Assembly: GCA_964519145.1 (NCBI GenBank)
Contig: CAZFHL010000001.1
Span: 9,385 to 73,384 of the forward strand
Direction of reading: 5' to 3'
DNA: 64,000 nucleotides
Source: CAZFHL01 sp964519145
GTDB taxonomy: Bacteria > Patescibacteriota > Minisyncoccia > Phycocordibacterales > WO2-35-19
The position numbers and the translations under genes were made by a program. The notes under the pieces are model-generated. The model was given only the letters and a program-made list of their open reading frames with translations. It ran no database searches and was not told where the DNA came from. Every line of letters begins with the position of its first letter. Within the stretch, counting starts at the first letter, position 1. Positions 8,623 to 15,669 of the stretch are shown one piece after another.

Positions 8623-9240
8623 ATGATGGGAAAATTATTTTTAGTTAGACATGGAGAATCTGAATATAATAAATTAGGACTTTGGACAGGTCATACTGAT
8701 GTCTCTTTGGCAGAAGCTGGATATGAAGAAGCTAGAAAAGCTGGAGAGGTTTTAAAAAATGAAAAAATAGATGTGGCTTATGTATCAGATTTAAAAAGAA
8801 CTAAAGAAACTTTTGATGAAATTAAAAAAGTTTGTGGAAAGGATGATTTAGTTTGCCAAGCTGTTGCTTCATTGAAAGAAAGAGATTATGGTATCCATAC
8901 TGGTAAAAATAAATGGCAAGTAAAAGAAGATATTGGAGAAGAAGAATTTCAAAGAATACGAAGAGGTTGGGATGTAAAAATAGAAGGAGGAGAAACACTT
9001 AAAGATGTTCATGATAGGGTGGTTCCGTACTATAAAGAAGCTATACTCAAAGATCTACAAGAAGGCAAAAATGTTTTGGTGGTTTCTCATGGAAATACTT
9101 TAAGAGCTTTAATAAAATATCTTGAAAATATAGATGATGCAAAAATATGTGATGTAGAAATGGCTACAGGAGAAGTGCATTGTTGCACAATAGATGAAAA
9201 TGGCAAGTCTACTTGCAGAGAAATACTTAAATCAATTTGA
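8623..9240 (+). CDS. gpmA: Phosphoglycerate mutase, 2,3-bisphosphoglycerate-dependent type
   Basis: Interconverts 3- and 2-phosphoglycerate. At 205 aa it is a short member of the histidine phosphatase superfamily. The catalytic motif VRHGESEYN lies near residue 9, followed by the LWTGHTDVSL segment typical of the dPGM branch. The acid/base Glu region is LKERDYG, and the second His is in SHGNTLRALIKY. It is read with eno. A general phosphatase role cannot be fully excluded, but the dPGM-specific segment argues for mutase. Confidence 0.88.
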   Translation: MMGKLFLVRHGESEYNKLGLWTGHTDVSLAEAGYEEARKAGEVLKNEKIDVAYVSDLKRTKETFDEIKKVCGKDDLVCQAVASLKERDYGIHTGKNKWQVKEDIGEEEFQRIRRGWDVKIEGGETLKDVHDRVVPYYKEAILKDLQEGKNVLVVSHGNTLRALIKYLENIDDAKICDVEMATGEVHCCTIDENGKSTCREILKSI

Positions 9241-9257
9241 TTATCCACTATTTGCCA

Positions 9258-9285
9258 TTGATATTATTTTTATGTAGTGTATAAT
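9258..9285 (+). promoter_or_regulatory. Promoter of the adenylate-kinase-like gene
   Basis: TTGATA at 9258-9263 and TATAAT at 9280-9285 with 16-bp spacing. The -10 lies inside the palindrome at 9276-9290. Confidence 0.6.
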
Positions 9286-9290
9286 ACACT
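9276..9290. promoter_or_regulatory. Palindromic operator-like site overlapping the -10
   Basis: Perfect 15-bp palindrome AGTGTAT-A-ATACACT. It shares the half-site AGTGTAT with the two palindromes in front of the NAD-salvage operon at 30426-30468, suggesting one regulator for both. Confidence 0.45.
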
Positions 9291-9329
9291 GTGGAGTAGT
9301 TCAAATTTTACTAAAGAAAAGGAGTTAGA

Positions 9330-9989
9330 ATGAAAGAAAATCTCGCGATTATCCTTTTTGGTCCTAATGGATGCGGAAAGGATACTCAGGCAAAGTTGCT
9401 TGAGGATCTCGGTTTTGTCCATATCAGTACAGGGCAAATTTGCAGGGAATCAAGAGATCCTCAAATACTCGAAACCATAGCAAAAGGTAAGCGTATTGAT
9501 GATAGTAAAATGTTAAATTTACTAATCGAACATGAGAGCTTCAACGCCTCTCGTGTCATCATCAATGGGTTTCCTAGGACCAGGTTGCAAGTTGGTATGT
9601 TGCACAAGGCTCTCAAGAGTAGAGAGATCTTATTTCTCCATCTCAAGACCACAAGAGAGATTGCAGAAATAAGAATTTCTAATAGGTTTAATGATAGTCA
9701 AAAATCTGGCAAAGTCAGGCCAGATGATGGTTTTTCAATTGCTAGAGAAAGATTGGACGACTATTTTAGAGATGAAAGCTTGATCTGTAGAAAAGCTAGA
9801 GAGCTTTGGCATTTTGCTACTGTTCCTAATGATGGCAAGATCAATGATGTCTTTGGTTTGATCAAAAATGCTTTGACTCATCATTTTAATTTAGACCTGA
9901 ATCATCATCATGATATGAGTATATTTGAAACAGGCTTTGCGCTCACTCATTTGGCTCGTGTTCGTGATCCAATAAGTATTTTTCATTAA
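9330..9989 (+). CDS. Adenylate-kinase-like nucleoside monophosphate kinase
   Basis: A 219-aa P-loop kinase. GPNGCGKDTQAK near residue 11 is the Walker A, FVHISTGQICR matches the NMP-binding start of adenylate kinases, and VIINGFPRT matches the conserved GFPR segment. RISNRF with the following RPDD resembles the LID region. The C-terminus (about 185-219), with a His-rich stretch, is not typical. Strong AAAGGAG before the ATG, its own promoter with an operator-like palindrome, and a terminator make it an independently regulated gene. It may be a second, specialised kinase rather than the housekeeping Adk. Confidence 0.75.
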   Translation: MKENLAIILFGPNGCGKDTQAKLLEDLGFVHISTGQICRESRDPQILETIAKGKRIDDSKMLNLLIEHESFNASRVIINGFPRTRLQVGMLHKALKSREILFLHLKTTREIAEIRISNRFNDSQKSGKVRPDDGFSIARERLDDYFRDESLICRKARELWHFATVPNDGKINDVFGLIKNALTHHFNLDLNHHHDMSIFETGFALTHLARVRDPISIFH

Positions 9990-10022
9990 CTTTTTCGTTT
10001 ATTGATATTTTAGTTTGATTTT

Positions 10023-10049
10023 AAAGCCTCGTCTTGCACGAGGCTTTTT
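10023..10049 (+). terminator. Intrinsic terminator
   Basis: A 9-bp stem (AAGCCTCGT/ACGAGGCTT) with a 5-nt loop and a T-run. Confidence 0.85.
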
Positions 10050-10092
10050 CTATTGTTATTTTAGTATATGATGTAGCTCAGAGTTTAATTCA

Positions 10093-10146
10093 GGATTATG
10101 GTTTGCCAGAAAAGTTATTAGGAATTCAATTTCCAGAGAATAAATA
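10093..10146 (+). pseudogene. Possible remnant of a coding tail
   Basis: An open frame reads QDYGLPEKLLGIQFPENK then TAA, with no start or Shine-Dalgarno site, just after a terminator. It may be a decayed gene end or chance; the surrounding 9990-10219 otherwise shows nothing but the terminator. Confidence 0.2.
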
Positions 10147-10219
10147 AGAGGTGTTAGAAAATAAAAATAGTTTCGGGTGGCTTAATTCCAGGAATCTTTT
10201 ATGTTAATATTTAAATAAT

Positions 10220-11881
10220 ATGGCTTATTTGCTATTTTCTGGTAGACATTTACTTAACACTGAATTTCAACGAAAATATTTGTTGGATATTTTACAATTG
10301 CCAATTGGTAAAATGAAAACTTTAAATAAATTTGCTGGTAATGGTGATGATAAAATTGATCATATAATTTTTGCTGTAACATCAGCCAATCAAGAAAATT
10401 CTAGGTATAATCCTGTACCATTTTATCTTCGGGCATTAGGTCTTGATAGATTTTCAAAAGAATATCGTGATTTATTAAATATAAAATTCGATATATTACC
10501 AATACCACATTTTAATACAGCTCAAAATTTTCCGGAATTACTATTGAAAGAGATTTCTGAAAAAACAGAAGGACGCTTGATGTTAAATAATAAAAATTCA
10601 ATAGTACTATGTTCTACTCCTAGTTTGGTGGATATGTTTAAGGATCTAGATTTTGCAATTTTAACGTCTGAATATGATTTTGAAAGTAAAGTTGTTGTTG
10701 AGAAAATACCAATAGATTATATAAAATTATTGACTGAAATTGAAAATGGTTGGGAAAATGATGAAGAAATAAAGAATGGACTATCAAAAACCTCCATTAG
10801 TTTGTGGCAAGACTTTCCTCAAATACCAAAAAAAATTTTAAGATTATGGAAAGACCCATTATTAAATGAAAAGGGAAGTATAACTGAAAATAGGGATTAC
10901 TCTACTTACTCCATTGGTATGGGACATAAAATTTTGCTCGAATCTAAATATAATGATATAAAAAATTTTATTGTTCCAGGGAAAATTGTAGATGAAGGTT
11001 GTGCTGATGGGGCATTAATGACTTTTCTTGCCAAGGATTTTCCAGATTCAGACATAATAGGAATAGAGATAACATCTGAGTTTATAGCGCGCTTTCTTGA
11101 GCGTCAAAGATTGCGAGAATTTGGGGATACTTTTGTTTTTATCCATCAGAGAAATTTGATGGATAAGATATTTGAAGATAACTCAATTGACACAACAATA
11201 TGTAATTCTACTACTCATGAAATATGGTCTTATGGTGAAGGTCGGAATTCTTTAGATAAATATTTGAGCATGAAATTTGCTCAACTTAGGAAAAATGGTC
11301 ATATAATAATCCGTGATGTTGTTGGTCCTGAAAATAAAGATCAAGAAATTTATGTTGAATTAAATGATCGTGACGGATCAAATGATGATGTTATGAAAGA
11401 ATGTAGTGATAGGGAAGAATTGCGCGATCATTTAGAAAATATCTCTACTTATTCAAAATTTTTGCGATTTGCTGATGATTATTTAAAAGATATGAGAAAT
11501 AAAGGTCAAAGAAATGATGAAACCAAAATAAAATTTAGGGAAGAAATAGTAAATAACAAAAAATATATAATCACTAGTTTAAAAAATGCATCTGAATTTA
11601 TGACTAAAAAAGATTATACCAATAATTGGCAAAGTGAACTGAACGAAGAATTTGCTTTCTGGAGTTTTAGCGAATGGAAAGAAGGTCTGAGTAGAGCAGG
11701 TTTTAAGGTGATAGAAAATCCAAATATACCAGATGAATCATCAAGATCTTTTACAATACCATGGGTTATAGAAAATAGATTTAAAGGTAAGGTAAAATTG
11801 TTTAATAAAAATGAAATGGGTGATTTGATTGAAATACCATATCCAGTCACCAATATGGTTTTAGTTGGCCAAAAATTGTAA
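10220..11881 (+). CDS. Two-domain protein: possible nucleotidyltransferase-like N-terminus plus SAM-dependent methyltransferase
   Basis: A 553-aa protein. The central part (about 250-370) is a class I Rossmann methyltransferase: VDEGCADGALMTFLA is motif I, DIIGIEITSEF the acidic strand-2 region and NGHIIIRDVVGP a later strand. The first 160 residues (SGRHLLNTEFQRKYL, FAVTSANQENSRYNPVPF, DILPIPHFN) recall NMN-adenylyltransferase-type HIGH-superfamily enzymes, but the HxGH motif is not intact. The C-terminal 180 residues are unassigned. The methylated substrate is unknown. No Shine-Dalgarno site is seen. A fusion of two activities is plausible but unproven. Confidence 0.6.
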   Translation: MAYLLFSGRHLLNTEFQRKYLLDILQLPIGKMKTLNKFAGNGDDKIDHIIFAVTSANQENSRYNPVPFYLRALGLDRFSKEYRDLLNIKFDILPIPHFNTAQNFPELLLKEISEKTEGRLMLNNKNSIVLCSTPSLVDMFKDLDFAILTSEYDFESKVVVEKIPIDYIKLLTEIENGWENDEEIKNGLSKTSISLWQDFPQIPKKILRLWKDPLLNEKGSITENRDYSTYSIGMGHKILLESKYNDIKNFIVPGKIVDEGCADGALMTFLAKDFPDSDIIGIEITSEFIARFLERQRLREFGDTFVFIHQRNLMDKIFEDNSIDTTICNSTTHEIWSYGEGRNSLDKYLSMKFAQLRKNGHIIIRDVVGPENKDQEIYVELNDRDGSNDDVMKECSDREELRDHLENISTYSKFLRFADDYLKDMRNKGQRNDETKIKFREEIVNNKKYIITSLKNASEFMTKKDYTNNWQSELNEEFAFWSFSEWKEGLSRAGFKVIENPNIPDESSRSFTIPWVIENRFKGKVKLFNKNEMGDLIEIPYPVTNMVLVGQKL

Positions 11882-11990
11882 TAATAATTAATAAATCTAT
11901 TACATAATATTTTCTTAACTATCGATATTGTTTGATGTGGATATTTTTTATCAATTACTATTTATTTAAAAATTGTGCTATTATGGATAC

Positions 11991-12020
11991 AAGCGATTTG
12001 TTTGGTCGCTTTTGTTTTTC
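11991..12020 (+). terminator. Terminator or attenuator upstream of pyk
   Basis: AAGCGA/TCGCTT stem with a 9-nt loop and a T-rich tail, 110 nt after the methyltransferase stop and 60 nt before pyk. Confidence 0.55.
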
Positions 12021-12080
12021 AATATAATCGATAAAGCTATTGAATAATCTTAATTTTAAAATAATTTAAATAAAATATTT

Positions 12081-13121
12081 ATGACAAATAAAAATACAAA
12101 AATAGTTTGTACAATAGGACCTGTCACAAAAAGTGAAGAAATGTTATCAAAATTGCTTCAGTCTGGGATGAATATTGCCAGATTAAATTTTTCACATGGT
12201 GATTTTGAAGAACATCAAATAAGTGTAGATAATTTAAGAAAAGCTGTTTCTAACACTGGTATAAATGGTTTTATCTTGCAAGATCTTTCTGGTCCAAAAA
12301 TAAGATTAGGAAAATTTGAAACAGAGAGGGTTAATTTGGTTGCTGGAAATACTATTACTATAACCACGGAAGATATTGTTGGAAATACAGAAAAGGTTTC
12401 AATTAACTATCCAAATTTTCCTAAAGAAGTAAAAATAGGAGATAGTATAATGGTTGATGATGGTAAAAAAAGATTTGAAGTCTTAGAAATAAAAGGCGAG
12501 GAAGTTGTTTGTAAAATAATAGTAGGTGGAGACACAAAAGGTAGGAGAGGAGTAAATTTGCCAGATTCCGATTTATCTGTGAGCGCTCTTACAGAAAAAG
12601 ATAGAAAAGATCTAGAATTTGGTGTTGCAAATAAAGTAGATTTTATGGCGCTTTCTTTTGTTCGCAACCCGGAAGACATAGATGAATTAAGAAATATTTT
12701 AAAGGAGAAAAATTTTGAGACAAAAATAATTGCAAAAATAGAAACACCTCAAGCCATTAAAAACATTGATGCAATTATTGAAAAAGTAGACGGTATCATG
12801 ATAGCAAGAGGGGATTTGGCTATTGAGGTACCTTTTGAAAAAGTGCCTATGTATCAAAAAGAAATAATAGAAAAATGTAATAATAAAGGTAAATTTGTAA
12901 TAGTGGCAACACAAATGCTTGAATCTATGATTCATTCTCCTGTAGCAACAAGAGCAGAAGTTTCTGATGTTGCAAACGCTATATTGGACGGTACAAATGC
13001 GATAATGCTCTCAGAAGAAACCACTTTAGGAGAATACCCAATTCATGCTGTAGAAGTTATGACAAAAATTGCAGAAGAGGTAGAAAATAATTATCCAGAT
13101 AAATTTAAAAAGAGAAAATAG
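12081..13121 (+). CDS. pyk: Pyruvate kinase, short form without the C-terminal domain
   Basis: Transfers phosphate from phosphoenolpyruvate to ADP. At 346 aa it has the TIM-barrel A domain and the B domain but ends after the barrel (AVEVMTKIAEEVE), lacking about 120 residues of the usual C-terminal domain that carries allosteric sites. Visible motifs: TIGP at the N-terminus, NFSHGDFEEH, the catalytic Lys/metal region IIAKIETPQAI, MIARGDLAIEVP, and ATQMLESMI. The gene ends cleanly with TAG, so this is probably a naturally short enzyme and not a frameshift. No Shine-Dalgarno site is visible. Confidence 0.93.
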   Translation: MTNKNTKIVCTIGPVTKSEEMLSKLLQSGMNIARLNFSHGDFEEHQISVDNLRKAVSNTGINGFILQDLSGPKIRLGKFETERVNLVAGNTITITTEDIVGNTEKVSINYPNFPKEVKIGDSIMVDDGKKRFEVLEIKGEEVVCKIIVGGDTKGRRGVNLPDSDLSVSALTEKDRKDLEFGVANKVDFMALSFVRNPEDIDELRNILKEKNFETKIIAKIETPQAIKNIDAIIEKVDGIMIARGDLAIEVPFEKVPMYQKEIIEKCNNKGKFVIVATQMLESMIHSPVATRAEVSDVANAILDGTNAIMLSEETTLGEYPIHAVEVMTKIAEEVENNYPDKFKKRK

Positions 13122-13181
13122 ACTGTGGTTTTTAATAAGTCCATTGACTAAAACTATTTAATTTGTTAGCTTATATATCAT

Positions 13182-13607
13182 ATGTTAAAAATAAGACTTC
13201 AAAGAGTTGGAAGAGTTCATCAGCCTATATTTAGGCTAGTTTTGACTGATTCTAAAAATTCACCTAAAAGTGGAAATTTCAGAGAAATACTTGGTAATTT
13301 TGATGTGAGAAGACCAGAAAAAGCTCAATTTAATATTGAAAAAATAAAATTTTGGATATCAAATGGAGCAAAGCCTTCTGATACAGTGTTTAATTTGCTT
13401 ATAGATAAAAAAATTATAGAAGGTAAAAAGATTAATAATTTACCAAAAAAGAGTCCTATAATAAGTGAAGAAATGAAAGCTAAAATGGCAGAAGATGTAA
13501 AAGCTAAAGAAGAATTACAGGATATAAAGGTGGGGGCAGACACTCCAATAGAGACTGAATCAAAAGAAGAGCCATCAAATGAAAACACTGCTGTTATCAC
13601 AGAATAA
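13182..13607 (+). CDS. rpsP: 30S ribosomal protein S16
   Basis: The first 85 residues match S16 (MLKIRLQRVGRVHQPIFR at the start, then the LGNFDVRRP segment). The protein is 141 aa because of an acidic, low-complexity C-terminal tail of about 50 residues not found in typical S16. It heads the order rpsP-khpA-trmD, a conserved ribosome/tRNA-maturation group, although rimM is missing between khpA and trmD. No Shine-Dalgarno site precedes the ATG. Confidence 0.95.
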   Translation: MLKIRLQRVGRVHQPIFRLVLTDSKNSPKSGNFREILGNFDVRRPEKAQFNIEKIKFWISNGAKPSDTVFNLLIDKKIIEGKKINNLPKKSPIISEEMKAKMAEDVKAKEELQDIKVGADTPIETESKEEPSNENTAVITE

Positions 13608-13732
13608 ACTATCACTCAATAATATTTGTCCATCTGCTATTTATTAAAAGTAATACACACTGTTTTGCATATATTTGTTATTTGTAATATAATTGAAGAG
13701 GCTAGAGATTATTAATTATTTTTAAAACCGAA

Positions 13733-14041
13733 ATGGAAAACGATATACAATTTTTAGATTTTGTTGTTAAGGGTTTGGTAGATCATCCTGAGTCTGTAAA
13801 AATAAACAGAACAGTTGATGAAATGGGAGTATTATTAACATTAGATGTACACCCAGAAGATATGGGTAAAATAATCGGAAGATCTGGAAATACGGCAAAA
13901 GCTATAAGAATATTACTCAGAGTTGTTGGTATGAAAAACAATGCTAGAGTAAATCTAAAAATAAATGAGCCGGTTGGAGGAAAGAGAAGTGAATCATCTC
14001 TAAAATCAGTAGATGATGTGATGGATGATTTGAAACTTTAA
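13733..14041 (+). CDS. khpA: KH-domain RNA-binding protein
   Basis: A 102-aa protein with one KH domain: HPEDMGKIIGRSGNTAKAIR holds the GxxG loop (here GRSG). It matches the KhpA/YlqC family, which binds RNA and is usually encoded between rpsP and the rimM-trmD pair, as here without rimM. A long C-rich/G-rich terminator follows at once. Confidence 0.9.
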   Translation: MENDIQFLDFVVKGLVDHPESVKINRTVDEMGVLLTLDVHPEDMGKIIGRSGNTAKAIRILLRVVGMKNNARVNLKINEPVGGKRSESSLKSVDDVMDDLKL

Positions 14042-14054
14042 TTTAAAACTTAAA

Positions 14055-14095
14055 AAAACAAAACCACCTCATTTTCGAGGTGGTTTTGTTTTTTG
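14055..14095 (+). terminator. Strong intrinsic terminator after khpA
   Basis: A 16-bp stem with CCACCTC/GAGGTGG at its core and A/T tracts on both sides, so it could work in both directions. Confidence 0.9.
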
Positions 14096-14113
14096 TAAAA
14101 ATATGGTATTTTA

Positions 14114-14241
14114 GCTTCAAAAGTCCTAGAACATAAAACCTTTTTGGGGCCTAGCGAGTTTGACGAGACGAGCTCGAGGAATTTTTTAGCAAAAAAATAT
14201 CCGTGGTCCAAAAAGGTTTTATCGAGAAAGACTTTTGAAGC
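14114..14241 (-). repeat. Seven-copy hairpin element, copy A (subfamily I, core reversed)
   Basis: Outer arms GCTTCAAAAGTC/GACTTTTGAAGC and inner arms ATAAAACCTTTTTGG/CCAAAAAGGTTTTAT flank the conserved core of about 60 bp, which here runs on the minus strand (CCACGGATATTTTTTTGCT then AAAAAATTCC). It lies between khpA and trmD. Confidence 0.85.
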
Positions 14242-14260
14242 AGTTTATATATAATATTTT

Positions 14261-14983
14261 ATGAACTTCCATATAATTACACTTTTTAAAGAAAGCTTCA
14301 GCTCATACTTAAGTGAGTCTATTTTAGGTAGAGCTATTAAAAATAAAATTATAAAAATACATTTTTATAATCCTAGAGATTTTGCAAATAATAAATTTAA
14401 ACACATAGATCAAAGGCCTTATGGGGGTGGTCCTGGTATGGTTTTGCAAGCGGAACCCGTAGCTAAAGCTATTGAGAAAGCTATAAAAATAATAAAAATT
14501 AAAAATCAAAAACTGGAAATTAAATCTAAAATTGAAAATTCAAAAATTAAATTTAAAAGTAAAAAAGGGGATAATAAATTTAAAATCAAAATCATATTTT
14601 TTTCGCCCAGTGGAAAGAGGTTTGATACAAGCTATGCTAAAAAATTGTCTAAAAATTATAATGATATTGTTTTAATTTGTGGTAGATACGAAGGTATTGA
14701 CGCAAGGATTAAAAAGATTTTTAAAATGGACGAAGTTTCAATAGGAGATTTTGTATTAACAGGAGGTGAAATACCAGCTATGGTTTTGATTGATTGTATA
14801 GGAAGACAAATAAAGGGTTTTTTAGGAAATTTTGATTCAAGAGAAGAAGAGAGGATTTCTAGCTCAGATGTTTATACAAGACCAGAAGTTTTGGAATTTA
14901 ATGCTAAAAAATATAGAGTGCCAAAAATTTTATTGTCTGGTAACCATAAAAAGATAGATGAATGGAAAGAAAAAAGTAAATAA
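14261..14983 (+). CDS. trmD: tRNA (guanine-37-N1)-methyltransferase
   Basis: Methylates G37 of tRNAs with a G36. At 240 aa it is full length. The SPOUT knot motifs are present: YGGGPGMVLQ, LICGRYEGIDARI and SIGDFVLTGGEIPAM. Between the first two there is a Lys/Ile/Asn-rich insert at about residues 75-105 encoded by AT-rich near-repeats, which is not part of the usual fold. The gene sits in the rpsP-khpA-trmD order but is separated from khpA by a terminator and hairpin copy A, so it may have its own promoter. Confidence 0.93.
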   Translation: MNFHIITLFKESFSSYLSESILGRAIKNKIIKIHFYNPRDFANNKFKHIDQRPYGGGPGMVLQAEPVAKAIEKAIKIIKIKNQKLEIKSKIENSKIKFKSKKGDNKFKIKIIFFSPSGKRFDTSYAKKLSKNYNDIVLICGRYEGIDARIKKIFKMDEVSIGDFVLTGGEIPAMVLIDCIGRQIKGFLGNFDSREEERISSSDVYTRPEVLEFNAKKYRVPKILLSGNHKKIDEWKEKSK

Positions 14984-14987
14984 AATT

Positions 14988-15031
14988 AAGAAAGCAAAAA
15001 ACCTGATCAAAGTCAGGTTTTTTGCTTTCTT
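14988..15031 (+). terminator. Strong intrinsic terminator after trmD
   Basis: A 19-bp perfect stem with CCTGA/TCAGG at the tip and A/T tracts; likely bidirectional. Confidence 0.9.
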
Positions 15032-15044
15032 AACCAACAAAAAG

Positions 15045-15200
15045 AATTTAGTCGTACTCTCTAAAATCTTTATTTAAATATTTGGTCAAGCCAAAGGAGA
15101 AATTCGTTAAAGATTTGTATCCTAGTGACCTTCTCTTTTGGTTTTACTCCTTTAAGTCGTAAGTACTACGACTGTTTAAAAAACAGTCTTTAAATAATGT
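15045..15200 (+). ncRNA. Candidate small RNA between trmD and rpoB
   Basis: No coding frame. AGTCGTA near 15050 can pair with TACGACT near 15170, enclosing a CCAAAGGAGAA region that pairs with TTCTCTTTTGG. The stretch ends in GACTGTTT/AACAGTC followed by TTTAAAT, a weak terminator. No promoter was found. The rest of 15032-15669 holds DnaA-box-like sites and the rpoB promoter and leader. Confidence 0.3.
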
Positions 15201-15230
15201 ATCATATTTTATTTTTTTTAAAAAAATATC

Positions 15231-15335
15231 AGTGGATAAGTTTTAATTAAATTGTAGGATTTATCCCCGCTTCGATGAATTAAAAAGTAGACTTTTATTC
15301 AAAAGTAATTAATGGATTAAAAATACTTATCCACA
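15231..15335. promoter_or_regulatory. DnaA-box-like sites upstream of rpoB
   Basis: A perfect TTATCCACA lies at 15327-15335 and a one-mismatch inverted copy (AGTGGATAA) at 15231-15239. Two sites are too few to call an origin, but they could let DnaA influence rpoBC transcription. Confidence 0.35.
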
Positions 15336-15352
15336 TTGTTTGGTTGACAATG

Positions 15353-15381
15353 TTGACATTTATAACCTAAGGGTTTATACT
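15353..15381 (+). promoter_or_regulatory. rpoB promoter
   Basis: TTGACA at 15353-15358 and TATACT at 15376-15381 with 17-bp spacing, a near-consensus sigma-70 promoter. It implies a leader of about 280 nt that contains a CCCA/TGGG stem near 15560-15580. Confidence 0.75.
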
Positions 15382-15669
15382 TGTATTTACTATTGAAAGA
15401 TTGAGTTATGGCTTGTCAACCTAATAAGTGGATATTTGTTTCAAATATTTTAATTTAGGTCAATAGAAGACTGTTTAGAGCTCAAAATAGTCCCCAATTA
15501 CAAGCAAATTTCTTAGTTTGACTTACAAAACAAATATCAGTTAAATATAAAAGTTTATAAAACCCAGTTTAAGTGGGTGTTATTTTGTTTGTAGTATTTT
15601 AAATAAGGAATAAAAGATTATAGAGTCCGGTACCTTTTTATTTTAGTATTAAAAAATTATTAAAAAATT

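Noticed and set aside
14114..14241. Integron attC site or CRISPR repeat
   Set aside because: The hairpin family lacks attC core sites and integrase context, and copies are dispersed, not arrayed with spacers.
15231..15335. Replication origin upstream of rpoB
   Set aside because: Only one perfect and one near DnaA box, no AT-rich unwinding repeat set, and no dnaA or dnaN gene nearby.
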